Positions 28,484 to 38,603 of a stretch of 64,000 nt of DNA are shown piece after piece; the first letter of the stretch is position 1; each line of letters starts with the position of its first letter. The notes beneath the pieces were generated by a model. The model had not been told where the DNA came from. It saw only the letters and a program-made list of their open reading frames with translations, and ran no database searches. Location: positions 186,001 to 250,000 of the forward strand of contig CAVOZT010000003.1 of assembly GCA_963701375.1 (NCBI GenBank). The letters are read 5' to 3'. The stretch is from CAVXTF01 sp963701375. GTDB lineage: Bacteria > Actinomycetota > Acidimicrobiia > Acidimicrobiales > CAVXTF01. The translations under genes were made by a program, and so were the position numbers.

Positions 28484-30747
28484 TCGAGGCGACTCGGGGA
28501 CCGACCCAGCCGAGAGCTGTTCCAGACCACGAATCCCGACGAAAGAACCATTGCTGCTCCCGCGATCAGAGGATTCAGCAGTCCTAACGCCGCCAGTGGA
28601 ATGGCTATCACGTTGTATGCGAAAGCCCATGCGAGATTGCCGCGGATGGTCCTCAGGGTTCGGCGGGCCAAGTCGATTGCAGTCGCTACGACCCTCAGGT
28701 CATCGCGTACCACGATCAGATCTGCGGCGTTGATCGCCACGTCTGTACCTGACCCGATGGCGAGACCGAGATCCGCGACGGCAAGAGCGGGACCATCGTT
28801 CACTCCGTCTCCGACCATCGCCACAGATCGACCTGCGTCCTGAAGGCGGCGGATCAGATCGACCTTGTCCCCCGGAAGGGCGCCGGCGACCACGTCGGCG
28901 ATACCGATCGACGAGGCGACCGCTAAAGCGGTGGGCTCGTTGTCGCCTGTCACGAGGATGCAGTGGAGTCCCAATGCCTTCAGCTGCCGAACCGCAGCGA
29001 CGGCGGTGGACCGAACCGTGTCAGAAAGTGCGAGAGCCCCGACGACATCTTGGTCCCGGCTCACGAGCACCGCCGTATTCCCCCGGGACTCCCACCTTGC
29101 GCAACTCTCCTGCAGGTTCTGGGGCAACGTCTTTCCTGAAGCCGCAACCAGTTCGGATTTCCCAACTGAGACCTGGTGACCTCCGACAATCCCGTGCGTC
29201 CCGAGGCCCGGCATCGCTGTGAAGCTTGCGACCGGTGGAAGGCTCCCGACCTCTGCCCGTGCCGCCGCGGTGATGGCCTTTGCGACAAGATGCTCGGACG
29301 CCTGCTCGACCGCTCCCGCCCAAAGCAGCACCGAGCTTCGGTCGACGCCCTCGGCAACGTCGACGTGGGTTACCGCCATAGTTCCCGTCGTGAGCGTCCC
29401 GGTCTTGTCGAGCACGACGGTGTCGACCTGGCGAGATGCCTCGAGCGCTTGATAGCCCTTGAAGAAGATCCCGAGGCGCGCACCTTGGCCGGACGCCACG
29501 AGAAGTGCCGTTGGCGTTGCGAGTCCGAGCGCGCAAGGACAGGCGATGATCAGAACCGAGATCGCCGCGCTGAACGCGTGCTCGGTCGAGCCGCCGCCCA
29601 GCAACCAACCGATCAGCGTGCCGACGGCTATGGCGAGAACGGCCGGAACGAAAACGCCGGATATCCGATCGGCCAACCGCTGGACGGCGGCCTTCTGGTT
29701 CTGGGCATCCTCGACCAGACGCACCATGTGGGCCAATTGCGTGTCCGACCCGACGCTCGTCGCCCGCACTACCAGGCGACCTCCGACGACCACGGTGCCA
29801 CCTATCACGGCGTCGCCGGGCCCGACGTCGGCAGGCATCGACTCACCGGTGAACGCGCTGCGATCGATCGCCGAATCTCCGAAAACCACCTCGCCGTCGC
29901 TCGCCACGGTCTCCCCAGGTCGCACCACGAACTGGTCACCGATCTCCAACTCGCTCGTGGGAATCCTGCGCTCCACGCCAGTCGCGTCGAGAACCGATAC
30001 GTCCTTGGCGCTGAGAGAAGCGAGCGAACGGAGAGCGTTGCCGGTCCTGCGCCTCGAGCTCGCCTCGAAATACCGGCCGGCGAGGAGGAAGGTCGTGACG
30101 CCTGCGGCTACGTCTATGTATATGGCACCCCCAGCTTGGTGGGCGATCACGAACCACAGAGAACGCGGGGCATGACTGGTATCCCGCCAGAACATGGCGT
30201 ACAAAGACCAACCGGTGGCGGCGGCGATCCCGAGCGACACAAGGGTGTCCATGGTGGACACTCCGTGTCGCGCACCACGGAGCGCCGCCCTGTAAAAAGG
30301 CCAGGCCGCCCACGTCACGACTGGCGCAGCCATCGCTATCAGCAGCCACTGCCAGTAAGGGAACCGGATCGCGGGAACGAGGGAGAAGGCGAGCGACGCA
30401 TCGCAAAGCGGCATTGAGAAGAGGATGGCCACGAGCAACCGGCGGCCCAGCGATCTCGCTCGCTCGTCACCATCCGTTTCGTCGTATGAACCGGCGGACT
30501 GAGTCACGCGCTCCGCAGAGAACCCGGCGGCGCGGATCTCCTCGACCACGCGCTCGACCGTGGTCGTAGGTGCGAGAATCACTCTCGCCCTCTCCGACGC
30601 GTAGTTGACGCTCGCCTCTACACCTTCGAGGTCGTTGAGCTGTCTTTCGATACGGGCCGCGCAGGCTCCGCAGGTCATTCCGCCGATCGCTAAGGACACC
30701 CGGGTCTCGGCGGGTGTGGGGGTTTCGGTGATCTCTGCGAGGACCAC
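28408..30747 (-). CDS. copA: Copper-translocating P1B-type ATPase
   Basis: A 779-residue metal-exporting ATPase. One N-terminal HMA domain carries GMTCGAC, then come eight membrane helices. The metal motif is A-C-P-C-A-L-G (CPC). Actuator TGES, phosphorylation DKTGTLTTGT and hinge GDGVNDGPAL are intact. The nucleotide-domain motif reads SEHLVAKAI rather than SEHPLA, keeping the His. CPC plus HMA points to Cu(I) (or Ag). Convergent with the protease gene. It is followed on the same strand side by a Fur-type gene, 80 bp upstream. Confidence 0.93.
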   Translation of the reverse strand: MVLAEITETPTPAETRVSLAIGGMTCGACAARIERQLNDLEGVEASVNYASERARVILAPTTTVERVVEEIRAAGFSAERVTQSAGSYDETDGDERARSLGRRLLVAILFSMPLCDASLAFSLVPAIRFPYWQWLLIAMAAPVVTWAAWPFYRAALRGARHGVSTMDTLVSLGIAAATGWSLYAMFWRDTSHAPRSLWFVIAHQAGGAIYIDVAAGVTTFLLAGRYFEASSRRRTGNALRSLASLSAKDVSVLDATGVERRIPTSELEIGDQFVVRPGETVASDGEVVFGDSAIDRSAFTGESMPADVGPGDAVIGGTVVVGGRLVVRATSVGSDTQLAHMVRLVEDAQNQKAAVQRLADRISGVFVPAVLAIAVGTLIGWLLGGGSTEHAFSAAISVLIIACPCALGLATPTALLVASGQGARLGIFFKGYQALEASRQVDTVVLDKTGTLTTGTMAVTHVDVAEGVDRSSVLLWAGAVEQASEHLVAKAITAAARAEVGSLPPVASFTAMPGLGTHGIVGGHQVSVGKSELVAASGKTLPQNLQESCARWESRGNTAVLVSRDQDVVGALALSDTVRSTAVAAVRQLKALGLHCILVTGDNEPTALAVASSIGIADVVAGALPGDKVDLIRRLQDAGRSVAMVGDGVNDGPALAVADLGLAIGSGTDVAINAADLIVVRDDLRVVATAIDLARRTLRTIRGNLAWAFAYNVIAIPLAALGLLNPLIAGAAMVLSSGFVVWNSSRLGRSPSRLDHPVSRANSGTNFAASIVPTPDARS

Positions 30748-30827
30748 GTTCTGAAGCCCTGTCCCTTTGGGTCGGCGCCCGCTTCGGCTAGCGGTGCGGC
30801 GGCAGTCGAGCTGTGACGCGCCTTATT

Positions 30828-31322
30828 CTAAGAAGCCTGATCCGATCCGGCTAAAGCTGATCGCCTCTCGACCTGGGCGCAGTCAGAGCAGTGCCCCAGC
30901 ACCGCGAAGTGTCGCGGATCGATCGTGAAGCCGTACTGACTCCGGGCGGCGGACGCAAGGCCGTCGAAGTAGTTCTCCGGCGCCTCGATCATGGATCCGC
31001 ACGCCTCGCACACGAGATGCCCGTGAGATTCCGAGGCCAGGTGGTACAGGGCGGGGCCATGCCCGAGATGCGCATGGACGACAACGCCGAGCCGTTCGAG
31101 CTCGTCGAGATTCCTGTAGATGGTCGACATGTGCACGTCGGGAGCGCGGGCCTGGACCTCGGCCGTCAGCTCCTCGGCCGTTCGGTGCCTGGTGCCTTCG
31201 AACAGGCAGCTCACCAGGAGCCGCCGCGACGTGGTGATTCGGCCGCCTTGAGACCTCAAGAGATCAAGAACCTGGTCGACCGTACTTAGCTCGATCGTTG
31301 AATCTTCGATCGACCGTGTCAC
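30828..31322 (-). CDS. Fur-family metal-responsive regulator
   Basis: 164 residues from GTG 31322. The frame is open to 31733, but the upstream part is the non-coding strand of the divergent transporter gene. Winged helix GGRITTSRRLLVSCLFEGTRHRTAEEL, then DVHMSTIYRNLDELERLGVV. The metal and dimer region has HGHLVCEACG and GHCSDC. Divergent orientation to a NiCoT nickel/cobalt transporter suggests a nickel (Nur-like) or zinc sensor rather than iron. The copper ATPase upstream on the same strand could be in the same regulon but lies downstream of its stop. Confidence 0.88.
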   Translation of the reverse strand: MTRSIEDSTIELSTVDQVLDLLRSQGGRITTSRRLLVSCLFEGTRHRTAEELTAEVQARAPDVHMSTIYRNLDELERLGVVVHAHLGHGPALYHLASESHGHLVCEACGSMIEAPENYFDGLASAARSQYGFTIDPRHFAVLGHCSDCAQVERRSALAGSDQAS

Positions 31323-31353
31323 GGCAAGAGGATATCCGAAGTTGATGCCTCCA

Positions 31354-31365
31354 GCAATCTCTTGC
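31354..31365. promoter_or_regulatory. Inverted repeat GCAA-TCTC-TTGC in the fur/NiCoT intergenic region
   Basis: Short inverted repeat between the divergent Fur-type regulator and the nickel transporter. It resembles half of a Nur-type (TTGCA-based) box, but arms are only 4 bp, so this is a candidate only. Confidence 0.3.
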
Positions 31366-31388
31366 GTCCAGCTCGCATTGTTGTGAGA

Positions 31389-32576
31389 ATGTGCGTCCAC
31401 GCAGGAGGCGTCGATGGGGACTGGGAGCCGACGACTACGGACCATCCAGGACTCCCTAAGCCCCGCGAATGGGCACGCGTAGGCGCAATGGCGGCCACCG
31501 TGGTCGGCCTCTACGTCGTTGGGTTCGTAATGCTGACCGCTGCGATCCCGCACCACTACCACCTGTCCACAAAGGAGGTGTTCGGCCTCGGCACCGGCAT
31601 CCTCGCTCTCACGCTCGGCATGCGCCATGCCTTCGACGCGGATCACATCGCGGCGATCGACAACACGACCCGCAAGTTGATGAGCGAGGGAAAGAGGCCG
31701 CTCAGTGTCGGCTTCTTCTTCTCTCTCGGGCATTCTTCAGTCGTCCTTGCCCTGGCCGTGATCTTGAACTTCGGCATCAGGTCTCTGGACGCACAGGTGA
31801 AGAATGGCTCTTCCGGGTTCCACACGGTCACGAGCATCGTGGGTACGGGGATCTCAGGTTTCTTCCTCTATCTCATTGCTGCGCTGAACGTCGTAATTCT
31901 CGTGTCGATCCTGCGGGTCTTCATGGAGATGCGCAAAGGCCGTTACAACGACGAGGAGCTCGAAGAACAGCTGAACAAGCGCGGACTGATGAACCGATTC
32001 TTCGGGCCCCTGGCCCGGAGGATCGATACCCCCTGGAAGATGTACCCGATCGGCGTGTTGTTCGGTCTCGGCTTCGACACGGCGAGCGAGGTGGCTCTCC
32101 TCGTCATCTCGGGAACCGCCGTGGCGAGCGGATTGCCTTTCTACGCGGTCCTGGCCCTTCCGATTCTCTTCGCAGCGGGAATGAGCCTGTTCGACACGAT
32201 CGACGGGTGTTTCATGAACTTCGCGTACGGCTGGGCCTTCGCCAGACCGATCCGGAAGGTCTATTACAACATCATCATCACGGGAGTTTCGGTTGCGGCG
32301 GCGTTCTTGATCGGCACGATCGAACTTCTAGGCCTGCTCCCTTCGGAGTTGAACCTCAGAGGGTCTTTCTGGACCTTCATGGCCAACTTCAACATCAACA
32401 TGGCTGGGTTCATCATCGTCGCGATGTTCGCCGTCACGTGGCTGGTAGCGCTCGCAATCTGGCGCTTCGGCCGCGTCGAGGAGAAATGGGACGCGGCCGC
32501 GATGCGGGCACGCCAGCTGGATGAATTGGGATCAGTCGAACCCTTGGCCGAGGCCGCTTTCTCCCAGGCCGAATAG
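31389..32576 (+). CDS. NiCoT-family nickel/cobalt transporter
   Basis: Eight-helix importer of Ni2+/Co2+, about 395 residues. The family signature LGMRHAFDADHIAAIDN (H-x4-D-H) is intact, with LGFDTASEVALL and FDTIDGCFMNFAYGWAF. A charged cytoplasmic loop (EMRKGRYNDEELEEQLNKRG) splits the helices. The start is uncertain; ATG 31389 is taken, with the frame open from 31362. Likely supplies nickel for the Lar cofactor enzymes whose genes lie 26 kb away, among others. Confidence 0.92.
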   Translation: MCVHAGGVDGDWEPTTTDHPGLPKPREWARVGAMAATVVGLYVVGFVMLTAAIPHHYHLSTKEVFGLGTGILALTLGMRHAFDADHIAAIDNTTRKLMSEGKRPLSVGFFFSLGHSSVVLALAVILNFGIRSLDAQVKNGSSGFHTVTSIVGTGISGFFLYLIAALNVVILVSILRVFMEMRKGRYNDEELEEQLNKRGLMNRFFGPLARRIDTPWKMYPIGVLFGLGFDTASEVALLVISGTAVASGLPFYAVLALPILFAAGMSLFDTIDGCFMNFAYGWAFARPIRKVYYNIIITGVSVAAAFLIGTIELLGLLPSELNLRGSFWTFMANFNINMAGFIIVAMFAVTWLVALAIWRFGRVEEKWDAAAMRARQLDELGSVEPLAEAAFSQAE

Positions 32577-32593
32577 GTCCCTGACCGGGCTCA

Positions 32594-33595
<1,002 letters not shown>

Positions 33596-33715
33596 AGACC
33601 TGAAGCGGGGACCTCGACCAGAGCTCGGACCCTGGGCAGTGCGAATCCAGTCGTCGATTCGTCAGCAACATCGCCCGACCGTGCGTCGGTTACAGGAATC
33701 ACCAAACTCAAGGTC

Positions 33716-35722
33716 CTAACTGGTGCCAGAGACCGTCGATACCGTCGATTCGGTTTGTCTACGGTTCGACGCCGGCAAAGCGCTGAGCCACGATCGGAGA
33801 GCGTCTGCGGGCATCGGTCGGGCAAGGTAGAAACCTTGGGCCGTATCGCAACCAGTGGCGCGAAGAGCGGTAAGAACTTCGTTCGTCTCTACACCTTCGC
33901 CGACGACCTCAAGTGAGAGGTTGTGCCCCAGTTCGACAACCGAGCGGACGATCGCAGCGTGTGCCGGATTTTCGAGCATGTCCGTGACGAAGCTCTTGTC
34001 GATCTTGAGCTCGTCGACGGGAAGCGAAGAGAGGTACCCGAGCGATGTCTGGCCGATGCCAAAGTCATCGAGGCTTACCTTCATGCCGGCTGCTCCGATC
34101 TCGGCCAGAACCACAAGGGCGCGGGCAGGATCAGTAAGAAGCGCCGTCTCGGTGATCTCGATCACGAGTCGACTCGAGGGCATGTCGAGTGACCGTAGCG
34201 TGTCGATGATCTGGCCAGCGAAGGACGGTCTGTTCAGGCTCCTGGCCGAGACGTTGACCGCAACTGAAAGATCACTCCACTGATCGCCGAGGTCGCGCAT
34301 GTCGAGAAGGGCCTTTGTGAGAACCCACTCGGTCAGCCGGTCGATCAGGTCGGTCTGTTCGACCAGGGGTATGAACCTGTCCGGGTAGAGAAGACCGAGT
34401 GTCGGATGCTGCCATCGCACCAGCGCCTCGACGGCTTGAACCTGTCCATGTTCCAACGTCTGCTTCGGCTGGTAGTGAAGGACCAGCTCTCCGGCTTCGA
34501 TGGCATTGCGAAACGAACCGATCAGCTCGAGGTTCGCCGCATCGTAGTGATCTTGCTCGGGGTCGTATCGCATGACTCCGGCGTGCTGCACCTTGGCGTG
34601 GTACATGGCCACGTCCGCGTACTGGAGCAGATCTCCTACATCTACTCCGTGTTCAGGGGCGACGACGAAGCCGATGCTCGACTCGATCGAGAGCGGAAGA
34701 CCACTCACCTCAACTTCGTGCTCGATAACGGTTCGTAACCTTTGGAACGCCTCCTCGGCATCCGTGACCTCACGCAAGATGATCCCGAATTCGTCGCCTC
34801 CCAGTCGCGCGACGACATCCTTCGGGCGTGTGCTGTCTGCCAGACGTCGAGCGAGCTTCGTCAAGACCTCGTCTCCGCTGCGATGGCCAAGCGTGTCGTT
34901 TACTTCTTTGAAGCGGTCCAAATCGATGATCCCGAGGGCGGTGTTCGTTGCCGTCTGTTGCCCATGCTCGACCGCCTCTTCCGCCATCGTGTGGAAGAGC
35001 GAACGGTTCGGGAGCTCCGTCAAGCCGTCGTGCTCAGCGAGAAACTTGTTCACCTTGACCTGATGTCGAAGCCTTCGGCTCACCGACAACGAGATGAAGC
35101 AGAGGACTAGATATAGCGCTCCCAGGCCGAGTGCAAGGTCGATGTACAACGTGTGAAGCCCAGCACTCACGTCCGAGCTGATCGGGGCGTAGGGCAAGTA
35201 CAGCTCGAGAACCCCCACCCGGTTCCCCTGTGACCCGGCATACAGCGGCTGATAGATCTCGACAGCCAACGGCCCGGCGGGACCCGTATCCTCGGGGTCC
35301 GAATTCAGGTGGGTCAGGCGAGCGACGGTCTCGCCGCGTGCTGCTTCGAAGGCCTGATCCTCCGGATGCTCTTTGAACCCTGTTCCGTCGTCAGAAAACA
35401 CCACGTTGCCGGCGAGGTCTCGCAAACGCAATCGCAACACGACCTTGTTCCGGACGGCTTGTTGAACCAGTCGGCGCAGATCGGCTTGCTCGGCCGAAGT
35501 CAACCCCGCTCCGAGAGGACGCCCGTCCAGCAAGGGCTCGACTGCGGTCTGGGCAACGAGCAGCGCCTCTGACCGTCCCTCGGCGACACCCCGCTGTGCG
35601 GCAACCGAGCGATAGCTCGCTCCGAGCGCAATACCGACGAGCACGACCGGGATCGCCGTAACGACGACATAGGTCACGAGCACGCGAGGCATCGTGCGGG
35701 CTCGCAGAGTTCCAAGTCCCAC
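33716..35722 (-). CDS. Membrane GGDEF-EAL protein (c-di-GMP turnover)
   Basis: 668 residues. TM helix (about 12-33), extracytoplasmic sensor region (about 35-195), second TM (about 198-220), GGDEF domain with intact RLGGDEFGII, then EAL domain with VEALVRWQHP, DDFGIG, KIDKSFV and EGVET. Both catalytic motifs are intact, so it could make or hydrolyse c-di-GMP; in such proteins one activity usually dominates. Stands alone next to the CDF gene. Confidence 0.92.
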   Translation of the reverse strand: MGLGTLRARTMPRVLVTYVVVTAIPVVLVGIALGASYRSVAAQRGVAEGRSEALLVAQTAVEPLLDGRPLGAGLTSAEQADLRRLVQQAVRNKVVLRLRLRDLAGNVVFSDDGTGFKEHPEDQAFEAARGETVARLTHLNSDPEDTGPAGPLAVEIYQPLYAGSQGNRVGVLELYLPYAPISSDVSAGLHTLYIDLALGLGALYLVLCFISLSVSRRLRHQVKVNKFLAEHDGLTELPNRSLFHTMAEEAVEHGQQTATNTALGIIDLDRFKEVNDTLGHRSGDEVLTKLARRLADSTRPKDVVARLGGDEFGIILREVTDAEEAFQRLRTVIEHEVEVSGLPLSIESSIGFVVAPEHGVDVGDLLQYADVAMYHAKVQHAGVMRYDPEQDHYDAANLELIGSFRNAIEAGELVLHYQPKQTLEHGQVQAVEALVRWQHPTLGLLYPDRFIPLVEQTDLIDRLTEWVLTKALLDMRDLGDQWSDLSVAVNVSARSLNRPSFAGQIIDTLRSLDMPSSRLVIEITETALLTDPARALVVLAEIGAAGMKVSLDDFGIGQTSLGYLSSLPVDELKIDKSFVTDMLENPAHAAIVRSVVELGHNLSLEVVGEGVETNEVLTALRATGCDTAQGFYLARPMPADALRSWLSALPASNRRQTESTVSTVSGTS

Positions 35723-35829
35723 AAGTCCTTATCGGCGCGATCAGAGGATCGCTTGACTGGTTAGCCTCGCTGCACCCTTGAGCCGGTTGGACGCGTGGTC
35801 AAACGGTAGTTTTGGCTGATGAGGACATT

Positions 35830-36414
35830 GTGAACTTCGCGGTCGCCGCAGCCGTGTTCCCGATCATCTTCGTAGGGGAGCTGCCGGACAAGACGATGTT
35901 CGCGTCCCTCGTCATGTCGACTCGCGGGAGACCGATGTCGGTGTGGCTCGGCACCGCAGCAGCCTTTGCCGTCCATGTCGCGATAGCTACGACGATCGGT
36001 GTGGCCCTCTTCCGACTGCTGCCCCACCGCGTTGTCGACGGGATCGTCGCGTTCCTCTTCCTCGGCGGTGCTGCATTGGCGGTCAGGGAGGGAATCAAGT
36101 CACGCGACGAAGATCCTCTCATCGAGCGCGAGGCTGCCTCCGGTCGACGCGTCGTCACAACGGCTTTCATCGTCATATTTCTCGCCGAATGGGGCGACCT
36201 GACACAGATACTCACGGCGAACCTGGCGGCCCATTACCACTCCCCACTGTCCGTCGGCCTCGGCTCGCTCGCCGCCCTGTGGGCCGTCGCGGCCCTGGCC
36301 GTCATAGGCGGCCAAGGCGTCCTCCGGTTTGTGAGCATCAGGACCGTCCGTTTTGTTACCGCCGGCCTGTTAGTCGTTCTCGCCGGTTACGCAGGTTGGC
36401 AAGCAGTCCGTTAA
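35830..36414 (+). CDS. GDT1/TMEM165-family (UPF0016) Mn2+/Ca2+ transporter
   Basis: Integral membrane protein of 194 residues with six helices in two halves. Each half carries the family signature E-x-G-D-(K/R/L)-(T/S): FVGELPDKTMFASL near the N-terminus (G-D altered to P-D) and LAEWGDLTQILTANL in the second half. GTG 35830 is chosen because GAGG lies 5 nt before it; a TTG at 35812 is in frame. Likely Mn export. No yybP-ykoY riboswitch was recognised upstream. Confidence 0.85.
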   Translation: MNFAVAAAVFPIIFVGELPDKTMFASLVMSTRGRPMSVWLGTAAAFAVHVAIATTIGVALFRLLPHRVVDGIVAFLFLGGAALAVREGIKSRDEDPLIEREAASGRRVVTTAFIVIFLAEWGDLTQILTANLAAHYHSPLSVGLGSLAALWAVAALAVIGGQGVLRFVSIRTVRFVTAGLLVVLAGYAGWQAVR

Positions 36415-36418
36415 GCGA

Positions 36419-38032
36419 TCAGCACAATCCCTCCGGTGACGAGTCGAGCGCCGGATGGCAAATGTCGCCGGTCCAGGTGTTCGCCGTCCCAGCAGTGGCA
36501 GTTCCGGTCGAAGCGTCCTGGAAGTCGAAGTTGATGTTCGACTTGGCGGTATTCGAGCTGAAAGTGTTCATCGACGTGTCGGCGTCGGCATGGATGCCGT
36601 CATTTGTGTTGCTGTTCACCTTGTTGGATGAAACGGTGTTCTGAGTGCTGCTTGCGACAGACGTCCCCGGACCTCCGATGTAGATCCCGTCGAAGCTCAC
36701 GGTGGAGGTATTGCCACTGACCGTCAAGTTCGAGGAGCCGTAGAGCGCCAGGCCGTCTCCGGGGTCGCTCGTGAACGTGTTGCCCTGAACCGTCCCTGCC
36801 GTTGCACTGTCGATCCCGATTCCGAGCCCACCGAGTCCATTAACATTAGTTGCGTTAGAGGCGGTGCTGGCCGAAATGCTGATCGTGGTGCCGGACGGAC
36901 CGCTGCCGTCGTTGACGTCGTAGATTCCGACATCGTCGCTGTTGGCAACGACTGAAGTCGCGCTGGATGCGAGGTCGTCATAGAACAGCACGCCCGTCGA
37001 TACGTAAGTGGTCCCGGTGTACGTGTTAGCGGTGACCGTGTCATTTGTGAGCTGTATCGATTTGGCGTCGAATCCCTGGATGCCATTTGAAGCGGTGAGG
37101 CCCGTCGCTCCAATTCCGGTGACCGTTGAGTTGTTGATCTTGCAGGTCGTGCCAGCGTCGTCGCAGGTAATGCCGTTCTTGTCGTAGTTGGTGACCGTCA
37201 CCGAGTCCATCGTGACTTTCGTCGTCTTTGTGGCGTCGGAGGCTGCGTAAACCGCCAAGCCTTGCTGGCAGCCGAAGTCCGCCTGCGGAAGCACGATGTT
37301 CTTGACCGCGACGTTCGTCATCTTTCCTTTGGCGTCGTGGTAGTAGACGCCGACGAAGTCGTTGGCGCACGACGAGAATTGGTTGGTCGCCGCCTGTCCG
37401 TCGATGGTGAGGCCCTGGAGCTTCACTTTGGAACCGGGCTGAGCGTCAACTATCGCATAGATCGTGGAGCCCCCGTCCGTGTCGGTATCCGTCGTCGTCA
37501 AGGTCGAAGGTTCGATGATCGTCGTGCCCTCACCGGCCCCCACGATCGACAACTTCTTTTGAGCAGAATCGACGACCTGCTCGGCGTAGGTTCCAGCCGC
37601 TACGTCGATGATCGCGGCACTCGGGGCAACGGAGATCGCGTAAGTGATCGTCAGGCACGGATTGGTTTGAAGCCTGCAAGAACCCGTGTTCACTCCCGTA
37701 GAGGCGTTGACGTAGAGCGTCGGCGTCGTCGTGGTCGGAGACGCTGCAAGGTGGCCGACGGAAGACTGGGGCGGCGCCATCGATTGGCCCGCCTTGACGC
37801 GGCCCGCATTGAAGAGACTCGGACGTAGAGACGTTCGTGAGTGAAGCGCAGCGTGCCTAACGACACTGGTGCCCGTACGGGCGGTACCGCTTGCGCTGGC
37901 CAGACCCGGAGCGCCAAGCGTGCCGATTAGCGATATCACTCCGATGACAAGTAAAAGAGTCGGCGCCTTAGAGATGAACCTTCTCGAAACTACGGGCGAC
38001 TTATCAGTGTGGTGCGGCATCCTCGACTCCAT
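36419..38032 (-). CDS. Secreted right-handed beta-helix repeat protein
   Basis: 537 residues with an N-terminal signal peptide (about 20-48, APTLLLVIGVISLIGTLG). A Ser/Thr-rich region follows, then a parallel beta-helix rich in N, T, D, G and V (NGITCDDAGTTCKINNSTVTGIG, in part) across about 110-525. Short disordered ends. Such folds are found in polysaccharide lyases, adhesins and surface proteins; no catalytic motif is seen, so the role is open. Confidence 0.8.
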   Translation of the reverse strand: MESRMPHHTDKSPVVSRRFISKAPTLLLVIGVISLIGTLGAPGLASASGTARTGTSVVRHAALHSRTSLRPSLFNAGRVKAGQSMAPPQSSVGHLAASPTTTTPTLYVNASTGVNTGSCRLQTNPCLTITYAISVAPSAAIIDVAAGTYAEQVVDSAQKKLSIVGAGEGTTIIEPSTLTTTDTDTDGGSTIYAIVDAQPGSKVKLQGLTIDGQAATNQFSSCANDFVGVYYHDAKGKMTNVAVKNIVLPQADFGCQQGLAVYAASDATKTTKVTMDSVTVTNYDKNGITCDDAGTTCKINNSTVTGIGATGLTASNGIQGFDAKSIQLTNDTVTANTYTGTTYVSTGVLFYDDLASSATSVVANSDDVGIYDVNDGSGPSGTTISISASTASNATNVNGLGGLGIGIDSATAGTVQGNTFTSDPGDGLALYGSSNLTVSGNTSTVSFDGIYIGGPGTSVASSTQNTVSSNKVNSNTNDGIHADADTSMNTFSSNTAKSNINFDFQDASTGTATAGTANTWTGDICHPALDSSPEGLC

Positions 38033-38335
38033 TCGCTATGAGTACAGTTCGGCCTTTCGTTCCGCCAAAAAGCCTGCTGCGTTCAAGGTAATCGCGTCCC
38101 GATGCTTCGTCAATGGGTCTCTGTCAGAATCGACGCCCGTGGCAATTAACGTCAATCTACACCGGTAATTTCATTTCTTGGTGCGTGCAAGAACCGGAGG
38201 GAGTCCCTCATATTCGAGGAATTCAATTGCCGCGAGATATCGGACTTTTTTGCATTCTCATTTCTCATTTGTCACGACTAGCAAGCACACGACGGGTCGC
38301 GAACAGCCATTGGTCGTTGCGTATCGTCACAATTG

Positions 38336-38369
38336 AAAAGCCGTGACCGTGACAACGATCATGGCTTTT
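38336..38369. terminator. Imperfect hairpin AAAAGCCGTGA / TCATGGCTTTT
   Basis: 11-nt arms with one mismatch around a 12-nt loop; one side begins with As and the other ends with Ts, so it could terminate in either direction. It may instead be a regulatory hairpin in the leader of the downstream gene. Confidence 0.35.
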
Positions 38370-38572
38370 GCAAACTGAACCTGCAGCGGCGAGCAGCCGC
38401 ATCTACTCGCCTTCCGTGCATTTTGTAGGTGAACGAGACTGGAGGGCCTTTCGACGCGTTGGGAACACTCGTCAATCTTCCGCCTGGTGGCAAAGAACCC
38501 AGCAAGGCGTCTCCATCGAGCGACCAAACACACTTCGAGTGTCGGTCTGCACGTTCTGACGTGAGACTTGTA

Positions 38573-38589
38573 TTGAGACCCAGTCTCAA
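38573..38589. promoter_or_regulatory. Perfect palindrome TTGAGAC-CCA-GTCTCAA, candidate metal-regulator operator
   Basis: Two 7-bp arms around 3 bp, 14 bp before the ATG of the ZnuA-like gene. It overlaps the expected promoter or ribosome-loading region, so a bound repressor would block expression. It does not match the Zur, Fur or DtxR consensus sequences I know. Confidence 0.55.
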
Positions 38590-38603
38590 CCTAGAATCCG
38601 GCA

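Larger units (their letters stand above)
38033..38603. other. Long intergenic region upstream of the metal-binding protein and beta-helix genes
   Basis: 571 bp, visibly more AT-rich in 38050-38370 than neighbours. No supported gene and no recognised riboswitch. It carries divergent promoters, an inverted repeat and a palindrome listed separately. Confidence 0.45.

Noticed and set aside
29176..30417. 413-codon open frame antisense to copA
   Set aside because: High-GC shadow of copA with no known motif or ribosome site.
38033..38603. Possible riboswitch in the long AT-richer spacer
   Set aside because: I compared it mentally with cobalamin, c-di-GMP, c-di-AMP, SAM and yybP-ykoY cores and found no conserved core; only a hairpin and a palindrome remain.
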